Positions 24,256 through 35,580 of a stretch of DNA of 64,000 nt are shown piece after piece. Below the pieces are notes generated by a model, which worked only from the letters and a program-made list of their open reading frames with translations, made no database searches and was not told where the DNA came from. The DNA is from Puccinellia tenuiflora (lineage: Eukaryota > Streptophyta > Magnoliopsida > Poales > Poaceae). Where the stretch lies: positions 1,534,243 through 1,598,242 of the forward strand of contig QRDG01000621.1 in NCBI GenBank assembly GCA_012064385.1. Direction: 5' to 3'. How positions within the stretch are numbered: the stretch's first letter is position 1; each line of letters begins with the position of its first letter. The position numbers and the translations under genes are program-made.

Positions 24256-25193
24256 ACAGAATCATATCGTGTAGTTTCTGCATCACATGTTCCGGACTTC
24301 AGGCTTTATTAGATGCGTAGAACTGCAGATGTGTAATTCTTCTGGCAATAGCCCTAGCTGGCTAGCTACAGAATCTAGTGAATATGTCTTCTTTCACTTA
24401 AAGTTTCTTGGATATTTGTGTGGATAACATTTTTAATGGCTTCAAGTTTTAGTAGATAACGAATGATACATCATTCACACAACACAATGTTCAGCATCCA
24501 CCCGTACTGGATGCATCTAGTTGGTCGCACATGAAGCTGAAAGTTCAGTGGCTCCTTTTTAGAGCATCTCTAGTGGAAGGTGGTAAGTTGGAGGTATATC
24601 TCTATATACACCACAATCTAATTTTTTACTCCTTTCCAGTTTTCTAACGAAACGCTATATTCTCTCTCCTATATTTTAGGAGTAGTATCTTATAACTACC
24701 ATTTAATGATTATAAGATTTTCTTCTGCAAATAATCATGACGACACAACAATCAGTCAGTAGCAAAAATATTAGCAAATCAGTAGATGGAAAATAAGTAG
24801 ATGTGTCTCTGTTCCCAAATTGCCGCCAATCAGTAGCAAATATATACACAAGCAACTCTCGCTGGCCAACCAAATCAGGGGAAATCCAACTCAGTAAAAA
24901 TAGTCATGGAAAATGACGGTTAATTCATCTCTAAACAGATATGCAGTGCTCGTGGTGAGCATCATAACCATCACAGGAAGAATACATATGTCATCTGGTT
25001 TTAGGTATAAACATCAAACTGATTTCAGCAAATGCGTCCATCATTAATATCAAAATTCAGTCAGCGTCAATCACCAAAGCACATGCAACCTTCTCCACAA
25101 ACGAGCAGCCCAGCACAGGTACTCAGCACCACAGCGATGGCCGCCCCGACCTCGAGCTCCCAGTGCTCAGCGCCACCCCATGGCCACGCGCGC
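24256..25193. other. Intergenic, downstream of MPP-alpha
   Basis: No gene seen. A lone end resembling the TTA/TIR elements (tttta then gagcatctctagtgg at about 24562) has no matching right end. The rest is AT-rich up to about 25090. Confidence 0.5.
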
Positions 25194-25196
25194 TTA

Positions 25197-26673
25197 GAGC
25201 ATCTCCACCGGGGGTCGTAAAGGCTTTTTAGAGTGCCGGACAGAAAAACAGGCCACACCGCCGTTCCCCTCGGGCGCCTCACCACCGCCCGCACTGTCCT
25301 CGTCGGTGTATAAAAGCACACCCGCCCGCGCCTCCCTCACCACGCACACATCTCCTCCTTCACTCCACCCTCCCCCAAGCGCAGCCTACTCTCCACCACC
25401 CTCCCAAGCGCCGCCACCATGCACAACTACGAGGCCGACGACAACTCAGGCAGCTCGTACCGCGGGGGGGGGGGGGGGGGGCACCATCCTGATCGGCGAC
25501 GCGCGGGCCTTCCACCGGTACGGCCTCCTCGTACCGCCGGACTTTCGCCTCCCAAAGGACTGGTCCATCATCTGGGGCGGCCTCGCCGTGCCGCCGCTCC
25601 CCACCAGCGAGGAGGCCTTCCGCCACGCCGTCCTCGAGCGGCGGGACAGGATGACGGAGGCGGAGCGCAACCGCCCGGAGAACGCGGTCGAGAACCGGCA
25701 CGCCTGGTGGGCGCGGCTCGTGCGGGAGCGCGACGAGGAGGTGGCGGACTACGACCGACACCTGCCGAAGCCGCCACGCTGGAACTCCCCCGGCTGCCAC
25801 GACTGGTGGGAGCGCACCGGCCACACGGTGGCCTCTGCTATTGAGGCCGCCCGCCGCCACGCCGCCATGGGGAACCCGATGCCGTTGAGGCTGATGCCGA
25901 TCCCGCGGCCGCCACCCCCGCCACTACCGAAGCGTCAGCGACTCGGTGGTAGCTTCTCCCTCTCCTCTCGCGGCGGCGGGAGCAGCGGCAGCAGCGGAGG
26001 AGGGCGTAGCAGAGGCGGCGGGGTGGTGATCCGCGATGTCCAGCATCGTCGGTCGCCACCTTGTGGGAGCCTCCGCCTGCGCCGGCGCGACGACACGCGG
26101 GTGAAGGAGGAGCCGGAGGACGTGAAGCCCCCGGTGATTCTGGCGGGTTTCGAGGTGCCTCCCGTGCTACACGACGAGGCGCACGACAGCGAGTTCCCTG
26201 GCCTCAGCTTCGCTCTGGTGCCGTCGGCCACCGAGATCGAGCGGGACTCCCGGCTTCCTGGAGACGGTGGAACGCTCGGCGATGGCGGTCTCGGCCTCCA
26301 CCTCCGCCCGCGCCGCCGGTGCGTCCACCTCCCGTGCGCATCACGACGGCGCATCCACCTCTCGCGCCAATTCCTCCTCCACCCTCATCCTCCTCGACGA
26401 CAGCGACGACAACTTCGACCAGTCTGCCGCGTCAGAGTAGATTAGGTTTAGGTTTTAAGTTAAATTTCGTTCAAATCTTGTAATATATAACAAAATTTGA
26501 ATGAAATTCGAACCGTTTTGCATATTTCATTTTTTTAATTGTGTTTGAGGATTTCGTTTGGGGGGTGCCGGTGTGGGAGGAAAAAAAACGTCGGACAAGT
26601 GTCCGGCACCCCCAATTGGACCTCCAATTGAGGTGTTTCGGACACAATTTAGATGCCCCCGATGGAGATGCTC
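25197..26673 (+). mobile_element. Second TTA-flanked TIR element (PIF/Harbinger-like) carrying an ORF
   Basis: The terminal repeats gagcatctccaccggggg and inverted gagcatctccatcggggg differ at one of 18 bases. The direct repeat tta is at 25194-25196 and 26674-26676. Length is 1477 bp. It encodes no transposase, only a GC-rich ORF of unknown function. A TATA-like gtataaaagc lies at 25308. The end sequence is shared with the element at 17349-18507, but the cargo differs. Confidence 0.85.
25419..26440 (+). pseudogene. ORF of unknown function inside the TIR element, frameshifted
   Basis: Start ATG at 25419 (MHNYEADDNSGSSYRGG). A run of 18 G (25464-25481) shifts the frame. The main body then reads TILIGDARAFHRYGLLVPPDF, with tryptophan-rich motifs (DWSIIWGG, HAWWARLVRERDEEV, WNSPGCHDWWERTGHT). 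A Pro/Ser/Gly-rich linker and a KEEPEDVKPP segment follow. Near 26280 the frame changes again, and the likely true end is LLDDSDDNFDQSAASE with TAG at 26438-26440. I recognise this as a type repeated in Triticeae genomes but know no function for it. The G-run shift could be a sequence-length error; the second shift is not in a homopolymer. Confidence 0.6.
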
Positions 26674-26921
26674 TTACTCATTACGCAGAGGACTCTGATC
26701 ATGACTCCCTCCGACCCAATCCAACCCCGCAGCCACCCCGTGCATCCTGTTTCCACGACCGTTCCAGCAGCCATGGTTTTAGTTGTTCTTTTTAGTCATT
26801 TATTTACCATGACATGTTCATCATCTTATCACTATCTTTATCTCTATTACTATAGTGTAGCAGTTCAAATTTGGATTTATCACATCCTTCTGAGTTCTCC
26901 CGCCAAAACACCCTTTCGATC

Positions 26922-27360
26922 TGTTACAAGCGATAGCAAAACAACGATGAAATTAAGCAAGATCAAACCAACGGGGACACGAGATTTTAACGTGGAAAAC
27001 CCTTCCAATAAGGAAGAGAAAAAACCACGGGCGCCAGCCAGCAATACTTCACTATTTCGGGTGAGGTTACAAACGCGCCGGGATTTACAATGTGTGGCTT
27101 ATCTCCGGCGGCGGCTTACAAGACGTATTTATAGTGGTTCTGACCTAATCTAGGTCGGTAACAATCGGTGTCCAGATCGGTTACAACTCGTACCGTACCG
27201 CGAGGGCTGCGCTCCCGCACCCCCGGCAGACCTCCTCTCTCAGGCCATCGCGGTGGGCAAACGCCTCCACTTCGCTTCGGCCCAAGCCTACCGGCGACGG
27301 GCCTAGCTTCGCTCGCCTTCTCACATATAAAAACGGATTTTGATCACCATAAAATACACA
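26922..27360 (-). mobile_element. Solo LTR, probably Copia, minus strand
   Basis: Read on the minus strand the 439-bp unit starts tgtgtattttatggtgatc and ends ctatcgcttgtaaca (TG..CA). It is flanked by cgatc at 26917-26921 and 27361-27365, an exact 5-bp duplication. It contains a TATA-like actataaatacg and the ttccacgttaaaatctcgtg phrase common near the ends of plant Copia LTRs. No internal region is attached. Confidence 0.85.
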
Positions 27361-27847
27361 CGATCGATAACAGCCGTTGATTTTGGCGAATGGATCCACA
27401 TCTACCGTTTATCAGGCACCACTCAGAAGAATCTAACGGCCAGCATGTGCAAAACCAACGCGTCTAGAGACTAAGCGATTGTTCTAGAAAGCGACAGATT
27501 TGCAGCCTGTGATCACCACGTGAACGTGAGTTGCCAAGTCTCTGTTGACTCTGCTCTCCAGGATCTTTTGTGGGCAATTTCGCCTAGAAGGAGAAAATTG
27601 AGATTTGATTGGTGTACCTCTCAGGATTCCGTACTGCACATCTGGTTATAGCACGTTTTGATAGGTTTATGTATGCTCCTAATTTTTGTTGTTTGATAGT
27701 GTGTCTTGTAGGTGAAAGATACTCCACCACGTACATACGATATTTTTTTTTTTACTTTTTGAGATATAGTCCCCTTTCACGGTTTCACCTCATATTTGTG
27801 CTCAAGTGACAGTAGATTTTTTAGAAACAAAATCTTCAAATTAGCCC

Positions 27848-28006
27848 ATTTAGACCGGAAAATCACTTTGCTTCCTACTCCATCCGTATCAAAATATAAA
27901 ATATTTTAGTATTGCTCTTTCCATCCGTATATAGACATGTTTTAGTGTAAAATTCATTTAGACTGGAAAATCACTTTGCTTCCTACTCCCTCCGTATCAA
28001 TATAAG
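27848..28006. repeat. Direct repeat with Stowaway remnants
   Basis: The phrase ggaaaatcactttgcttcct followed by actcc(a/c)tccgtatca occurs at about 27857 and again at 27965. The first copy leads into a decayed Stowaway fragment (ccatccgtatatagacatg); the second leads into the intact MITE at 27986. Confidence 0.7.
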
Positions 28007-28063
28007 ATGTTTTAGCAAGGAAAAAGCAATGATAAAACATCTTATATTTTGATACGGAGGGAG
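27986..28063. mobile_element. Short Stowaway MITE (78 bp)
   Basis: A near-perfect inverted repeat, ctccctccgtatcaatataa against its inverse ttatattttgatacggaggg, flanked by TA at 27984-27985 and 28064-28065. Confidence 0.9.
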
Positions 28064-28065
28064 TA

Positions 28066-29100
28066 GCTAGGTGCATATGCGACCTTCACCGAAAAATATT
28101 TTAAAATGTGAAAAGAATTCAGAAACAATTGCGCGTATATCTTCATATTCTATGTGCGCACATATCGTTTCACGGAAAAACGACATTTTCCGTGCCGTGT
28201 GAAAAAATAAAATCTTATAAAAAATCCCTATTTCAGCATCAAATTTTATGTTTTTACGCAACTCACACAAAAAGGTGGGTTTTTCATGAAATGACGTGCA
28301 CATATAAAATTTTGAAAGTTAAGTACGATTTTTTTGGAATTGTTTGGCATTTTCAAATGCATTTAAAATTTATTTTAATTAAAGGGAGCATAACACTGAT
28401 AGTCAAAACACTCTCTCCATTTAATTCGTTTACTCCACAATTTACCCCATTATTCTATACTAAAATCATAAAAATGTTATAATATGATAATATTCTTTAT
28501 TAGATATAGGTTGTACTCTTTTAGATGAGAATCGCATAAAAATGCCATATACAGCATTAACTGTACCTGAATTTGCGCTACCCACAGTTTGATATATAAT
28601 TGAATCAATGAACGACCGACACTCAAGTTATTCGTATGGACATATATCAAAACTTTTAACCTTTTTTTTCTATCCAATGTCTAAACGTGCAAAGCACGTG
28701 CAGCTTACTAGTTTGTTCGGTGCTGCAGATCAACGCGAGTATTTTTCACGCTTACCGTTGCTTTGTCTAAGATGCTGTGCAGCAGGACATCAATACAAAA
28801 AAAGGAGATGTACAGCCCATGGTTTCGTTCCATCACATCAACCGTTCAACAATTACAACAGAAAAGCTAAAAAAAACCAATTAAATAATTAATTTTGAAG
28901 GAATTGGCTGAAAGAAAAAACCAGCTCAACAAGAAATAAAAGAGGTGGTGCTCGCACATCTGTTCCTTCCATGGTTTCATTCCACAAGCAACGAAAAGGA
29001 ACTTTGCTAGACATCATGTGGTTAAATAAATTAAAACCACTATCGACCAATGGTTGAACACAACCGTCAACTAGCAATAAAAAAAACTCAGAATAGTACG
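28066..29100. other. Intergenic, no gene
   Basis: AT-rich sequence upstream of the phosphofructokinase gene. No supported coding region, and no MITE with clear duplications beyond those listed. Confidence 0.5.
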
Positions 29101-29102
29101 TA

Positions 29103-29269
29103 CTCCCTCCGTTCCATAATATAAGATGTTTTAGCATTTCCTTTTCCATCCGTATCTAGACATGTTTTAGTGCAAGATTTATTTGAACCTTACACTAAAA
29201 CATGTCTAAATACGGATGGAAAGAGACATGCTTAAACATCTTATACTCTATATTTAGGAACGGAGGGAG
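29103..29269. mobile_element. Stowaway MITE upstream of PFK
   Basis: The ends ctccctccgttccataat and inverted ctccctccgttcctaaat are flanked by TA (29101-29102, 29270-29271). The 167-bp element is a long imperfect hairpin with inner arms acactaaaacatgtcta and ttagacatgttttagtg type. It ends 237 bp before the PFK start codon, placing it in the proximal promoter. Confidence 0.9.
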
Positions 29270-29506
29270 TACATACGTATATTCTGTAGGATCTAAACCA
29301 AACCTAAAAAATAATTGTGGCAAAGCCATTTCACCATCAAACTCTGCCAGCGGAGGCTTCTCTTCCTCCTCCTCTTTCCCCTTCTCCACGCTTCCATTCG
29401 CTTCGCTCCTCCCCGAATATTTAAAACCTCCATCTAATTCTGACACCCCCCTCGGCGGCTTACTTTCCGGTCAATAACGCGGGCGACCCGTACCGGAAGG
29501 TCTCCG

Positions 29507-32500
29507 ATGGCGTCCCACATCATTCTGCCCAAGGAGGAGGAGGAGGAGCAGCAGGCGGTGGGGCTGGGCGTGGCGGCGGAGGCGGGCCAACGCCCGCCGG
29601 AGCCGCGGAGGTACCAGCACATGGAGTCGGCCCCGAAGTCGCTCCCGTTCTCGGCCACGTGCGTCCGGATCTCGCGCGACTCCTACCCGAACCTCCGCGC
29701 CCTCCACAACGCCTCCGCCGTGAGCCTCCGCGACGACGACGCCGCCTACGCCAAGCTCGACGAGGGCGACTTCGGCTACGTCCTCGACGACGTCCAGCAC
29801 CTCACCGACTACCTCCCCGAACTCCCCGTGAGCGCCGCCACCCACTCCCCTCCTGCTCCCTAGTTTGCTCCAGTGCCGGATTCGGGAATCACGTTGTTGC
29901 TTGTGAGAGGGAGGGGCTGATTTCGGTTGTGGATGCGCGAATCTCGAGTTCTCATTTTTATCTGCTTTGATCCGACCATTTTTATACTGAGGCGGAGCTT
30001 CACCTTCACTAGTTGCGCAACGTTTGATGATCTAGGGGATTCCTTTGATTTTCCAAGTTTTTTTAGGGTGATATTTTGTCGATTGCTTTTGTGTAAGTTG
30101 TGACTGCGTCAGATCCATTTTCGGTGACCTGCATTACATGGATGGGGATTTCGGTCGGCCGATCGGATCGCAAAATGGAGTATAGCTCCACTTGTTCTAA
30201 AAAAAGAGAGTATATCTCCACTGTAGAAATATTCGATTGCCCGTTCCCCTACTACTGTAGAACAGCTGCATTTGCATTCATGGAATGCTGGGTCTGCAGC
30301 AATTTACTTATATCTACTATATTGGCTTCATTGACATGTTGAATGAAGTGTCTGGTTGATTATCCTGACGGTTTCCTTGATTTTTCTTCCTGCAGACTTT
30401 TCCTAACCCATTGCAAAATCACCCTGCCTATTCAACTGTCAAGTAAGAATTTTCCATCAATTTTCCGTTGCTATCACCTGTGCTAAACCTATTGGTTGTT
30501 CTTATTGCAAAATTTGATAAGCTGAATAAATGCTCTGTTCACCTATTGACCAGGCAGTATTTTGTCAATGCGGATGATACTGTGCCTGAAAAGGTAAAAG
30601 AAAGCCAAAAGCGTTGTCTTGATACGTTGATGTATTTACCCTGGTAATTGGTGAAATGACATGTTATTTTTGTGTCACGCTAGGTGGTTGTTCAGAAGAA
30701 CAGCCCACGTGGAGTCCATTTCCGTCGTTCTGGCCCTCGTCAGAGGGTATGATGCGTTATATGTGCGCCTATATCATTTGAAGGCAATGCATTATATACT
30801 TATATCTGATATAAATTTGGAACTTTTTCAGGTCTACTTCGAGCCAGAAGATGTGAAAGCATGCATTGTAACGTGTGGAGGCCTTTGCCCTGGGCTTAAT
30901 ACTGTCATTAGAGAGTTGGTGTGTGGCTTATCACATATGTACCATGTCAATGAAGTCTTCGGAATTCAGGTTTGTGCTGTTCTGGATGATGTATAGTTGT
31001 AAACTCCAAATGTACGGTGACTTCTATTCTTATGCACTTCATCTGGTTCATTGTATTTTGTGTGGGGAAAAAAGGACACCTAATGCTTGATCCTTGACCT
31101 GTTAAACCCTTCCTGGAACTTAATACATATTTTGGTTTGAGTTTCATGCCAGCTTAAAAGGAAAGAAATCCCTATCATTTCACATCACATTAGTTAAGAA
31201 ATCATTTCCACGACACTACACTTATAATAGCCGCATGTTCTGAGTTCTGTTAATATCATCTTGTGATATGAGTCCAGAATTGTACAATTGCACTAACAAC
31301 TAGTGGAAACTTTGTGCCACCTGGTGGCCTTACCATGACAGTGAGTAAGCATTGCGTGCATTGGTAAAACCAAATTTTGAACTGTACCTATTAAACCTAT
31401 GCACAGTTCTTTAGGTTCAAAATAATTCTGTACATGTTTTATTTTCTGTTATTAATAACATGTCCTACAATCTTTTAGAATGGATACAAAGGTTTCTATT
31501 CGAGCAATTATCTTCCCATGACACCAAAAAGTGTTAATGATATCCACAAAAGGGGTGGTACAGTTCTTGGAAGTTCACGTGGTGGTCATGATACCCACAA
31601 GATTGTGGACAACATTCAAGATCGTGGAATTAATCAGGTATTTAATTATTGTAAAGTGTTTTTTACGTGACCCCCCTTGTTTTTCGAAGTTGAGAAAAAT
31701 ATGCATTTGTAACTTATCCAGGTTTACATTATTGGAGGAGATGGAACTCAGAAGGGAGCATACGAAATATTCAAGGTAATCACTATGACGAGTTGTCCAC
31801 TGCATCACTCTACATCGGCACATACTACTTCCACACCCTCTGTTCAAGTTGACTCTAGCAGCAGGGCCTCCTGCAATAATGCCACATTTTATTTTAACAA
31901 CCAGCAGTATATCATAAGAATCTTTTTTAGGGAAAACATTGTCAGAATTTTGACCGAGATCTTTAAAATTTGATTCAGTTTTGTAACTCCTGGAATTGTT
32001 GACAGGAAATTCGGAGACGTGGTCTAAAAATCGCTGTTGCTGGTGTCCCTAAGACAATTGATAATGATATAGCGGTAATCTACGAGTATTTGCTTTTGTA
32101 CAGTAAAGATGCTTTTATTGCATAGCGATTTATTTGCGAGATGAATTGATACTGATTATTGCAATACATTAATTCTTAGGTTATAGACAAGTCCTTTGGT
32201 TTTGATAGTGCCGTAGAAGAGGCCCAACGTGCCATCGATGCCGCTCATGTGGAAGCATCAAGTGCTGAGAACGGAATAGGTTTGGTGAAGCTGATGGGTC
32301 GCTATAGTGGTTAGTTCCTAACTGATCCTAATATTGATACTGGCTGCTGGCTGTCGAGTTTTTGAATCCTTTGCCCCCTTGCCCTTGGTGTATATTCTTT
32401 CAGGGGTAAAAGGCACACGAAAAAGGAATCGCCTTACCGTTCACTGATCTGCTCTATTTAATTTAAAAAACTCGTTTATGAAATGTTCATTTCTTATGTA

Positions 32501-34265
32501 CAGACTGGAAACCATTTATCCCTTGTGTCAAATCATAATGAATTTATAAATCATAGTGGATTTGTCTTTTTTAGCTATTCCATTATGCTGTCCTTAGTAC
32601 TCACTGTGGCAATTCCTTGCTATGCAGGGCTTATTGCAATGTATGCTACTCTGGCAAGCAGGGATGTGGTAAGTTAGTGCCTTCTATGCATGTCTGAGCT
32701 ATTCCAATCAATATTCAGTAGTTTTTTTTTAATTTATATCTTCATTTGTTTTGCTATACTAAGCTTGGATTTGTCATTTTTCTTGTCCATAGTTAGTGTT
32801 AGTATTTGTTGGATAATGTGGATTTGTTTCTGTCTTTTGCAGGACTGCTGCTTAATTCCTGAATCCCCGTTTTATTTGGAAGGGGAGGGTGGACTTTTCG
32901 AGTATATAGAAAGGAGGCTGAAGGAGAACAACCACATGGTCATTGTTGTGGCTGAGGGAGCAGGACAGGATCTTATTGCCAAAAGTATACCTGTATCAGA
33001 TCAGCTAGATCCATCTGGAAATAAGCTGCTTCTTGATGTTGGTCTTTGGTTGACACACAAGATTAAGGTGACCATCACTTTCTTTTCTAACACGAGTTTA
33101 CATGAAATTGTTCCTGTGAGGAAATATGCATCATTTACTATTTCCTTGTAGGATTATTGCAAGAGCAAAAAGATGGAGATGACTATTAAATACATAGGTA
33201 ACCAATCTTATGTCCCTCTCTTCATAAGATTGTACTTTGGTATATCATTTTGTGCAATATGACAACAGCAGCCTGTTATTTGTACTGACAGATCCAACCT
33301 ACATGATCCGTGCCATTCCAAGCAATGCTTCGGACAATGTCTACTGCACGTTGCTGGCACACAGTGCCATTCATGGGGCAATGGCAGGGTATAGCTTCAC
33401 GGTGGGAATGGTCAACGGCAGGCATGCATACATACCATTTCATGTAAGTATAAATTTCTTTTGAGAATGGGAGTAGTATGAGACTTCCACTTCACAGTGG
33501 AAAATTGGGGTATTTGCTTCAGGGCCATGAGTATTTGCCATGGACAAGTGATTTTCCTTTTCCACTTTCGTAGTTACTTTGCCGAAGTGGTAGTTTACAT
33601 CATGGTTTATTCGACATACCCAAATTGTGAGACCATGTGGCAACTTCAGTGAGAGCTGCCCAGGAGAAGTGACCTTGAACTATGCAATCGTCACAGGGGC
33701 AGTTGTAGTCCAACAAAAAAAGAAATTTAGTCACTGTCCTTTTATTTAGCAGAGGTCTGCAACTCATATACCACTAGTCAAAACCCACAATGCCCTGCCT
33801 TTTGTTTGCATTTTTCTTGTACATAGCTGTATGAAGTTGGCAGACCTTGGATGAAGCTCAATTAAAAAAAAATATATCTCTGGTCTCCCTAAGAGAGTCA
33901 AGGTGCAGGATATAAGTGGAAAGAAAAGTTTGGGGAGATCCACAGTTAAGATTAGTTTTCCAGGAACATAATGTTGAGAAGATTCTTCACCTCTGATGCA
34001 CACTGAGTATTTCCTTAACATTAGAATGACTTGAAGTTTATTTGGACAACAGAGGGTAACATCAACGCGGAACAAGGTTAAGATAACCGACAGGATGTGG
34101 GCAAGGCTGCTGTCTTCGACGAACCAGCCGAGCTTCTTGAGCGAGGAGGATATCGACGAGGCCAGAGAGGCTGATATGTTGGCCAACAGGCCACCTCTGC
34201 CACCGGGTACCAGCGAACATACGAAGAAGCACGTCACGTCAGTATTGGCAAATGGTGAGAAATAA
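29507..34265 (+). CDS. PFK: ATP-dependent 6-phosphofructokinase (14 exons, 565 aa)
   Basis: Exons: 29507-29827, 30396-30442, 30554-30593, 30684-30746, 30832-30969, 31479-31637, 31722-31775, 32006-32074, 32180-32309, 32628-32668, 32843-33067, 33152-33197, 33292-33443, 34053-34265. All introns are GT-AG, phases agree, and 1698 nt are open. The enzyme phosphorylates fructose 6-phosphate to fructose 1,6-bisphosphate. Motifs: CGGLCPGLN (~172-180), GGDGTQKG (~261-268; the G after GGD marks the ATP rather than pyrophosphate type), PKTIDNDI (~289-296, catalytic Asp), MGRYSG, PESPFYLEG, and a C-terminal RMWARLLSSTNQPSF. The usual proline after DNDI is alanine here. The N-terminus is acidic (polyglutamate) with no transit-peptide character, favouring the cytosolic plant group. 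TATA-like atatttaaaacc lies near 29416. Confidence 0.95.
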
Positions 34266-34944
34266 TACGAATTTAATTTGGGCAACTTTTCGATGGTTCT
34301 TGTGTAAAGTAGTAACTGTGGCCTGAGCCTCTTCTTTTACTCAGTCTTGTTCCCCTCAGCGTCTCCGATGTGCTGACACGAATACTATTAATGTAGAGTG
34401 GGTAATAAACATACGCTACTATGGTATTTGCATCAAACTTGTGTAGGGTTAATTTTACTTGTGGTGGACATCAATCTGCCCCAGTTATCTCTCTCTTAAA
34501 GCAAAGATTCTAGCCGCCTTCTTCAAATACAGTCGTTCTGACAGATGGTGCAGGCGAAACGCTCATCGTCTCAGGTCTCAGGCGAAATGACCGCATTGGT
34601 ACGGCAGCTTTGCGTCTTTGCAGAGTACTTCCTGAGAAGCAACCATCGGCGCACGTTCCATTCCTACATCTCTAACCTGTGATGGTGATGTCAGTATGTC
34701 ACGGCCTCACGGGAGGTTGTTCGATCGTGTCGAGATGCTGCTTTTTCTTGTTCAAACTCAGCCGCGTAGTCCGATGATCTGATCCGTCAAACCTCGAGAT
34801 TGAGATTTGAGACACACCAAAACGCAACCGTTTCATCTCTAATTGTTCAGTTGAAACTTCAGAGGCTTCTGGCCTCGGGCTCTTGGCGAGTTCACGTCAT
34901 TGGTCCGTCAACGGTTTCTACCATCTGATACTTGTACGTTTTGC

Positions 34945-35580
34945 ATGCAAGAAGACTTCGGCGACACCCCCGCACCGCCATCGCTACACCAGCATGTCAC
35001 ATTCTCAGCCGCCGTTACGTTTCATGCACCGTCGACATCCGTGACAAATGGCATGGAGGGCGTGACGACACTCGACTCTGACGACGACGATAGCGACACG
35101 ACTGGACCTCCGGAAGAAACGCCGGAACGGGAGGCCGACGCCACTGACGGGACACATGAGGAGCAGCTAGAGACGCCGCAGAGCAGCGCACTTGCAGGCG
35201 AGACGGCAGCACCGGCAGCCCAGTACGTCGACGCGTTCAAGCCTGACGACGGCTGCGGCACGCCGCCGCCACCGCCGGCCCACGACTCGGTGGGCTCCGA
35301 TGATGGCAGGAGCAGTCCGCACGGGGAGAAGCAGAAGCCGGCGTCGGTTGGCGCGAGCGGCAAGCGGCCGGGCGTGGCCGCTGCCAAGTCGAGGCCGGTC
35401 GCGTTCCGGTCGTTCTCATGGGACAAGAAGGGCAGGAAGTCTGGGTACGAGACATCACCGGATGGACGCGCGCCGTCGCCAGGAGAGCACCACCTGCCGG
35501 CGGACGGTAAGGCGTGGGAGGAGGCTGGTGCGGAGCACAAGGAGAAGGGCAAGGCGAGGTGGAAAAGGCTCTGGAAATGA
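34945..35580 (+). CDS. Uncharacterised acidic, proline-rich protein (211 aa) or terminal exon
   Basis: The first in-frame ATG is at 34945; the stop is TGA at 35578-35580. The protein is low-complexity: an acidic DSDDDDSDT stretch, a TPPPPPAHDS proline run, and a basic end (KGKARWKRLWK). A short conserved-looking block KSRPVAFRSFSWDKKGRKS lies near residue 148. GC-rich codon use matches a grass exon and differs from the AT-rich flanks. Just after the ATG the word gcatgcaag resembles a splice acceptor, so this may be the last exon of a truncated gene. A possible poly(A) signal aataaa lies at 35757. I do not recognise the family. Confidence 0.5.
   Translation: MQEDFGDTPAPPSLHQHVTFSAAVTFHAPSTSVTNGMEGVTTLDSDDDDSDTTGPPEETPEREADATDGTHEEQLETPQSSALAGETAAPAAQYVDAFKPDDGCGTPPPPPAHDSVGSDDGRSSPHGEKQKPASVGASGKRPGVAAAKSRPVAFRSFSWDKKGRKSGYETSPDGRAPSPGEHHLPADGKAWEEAGAEHKEKGKARWKRLWK

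Noticed and set aside
24562..24580. Single gagcatctctagtgg end resembling the TTA-TIR elements
   Set aside because: No matching right end or TTA partner found before the next element, so no element was called.
25360..25860. Minus-strand frames over the TIR-element ORF
   Set aside because: Mirror frames of a GC-rich coding sequence.
33764..34285. 173-codon minus-strand ORF over PFK exon 14
   Set aside because: Antisense shadow of the last PFK exon and intron 13.
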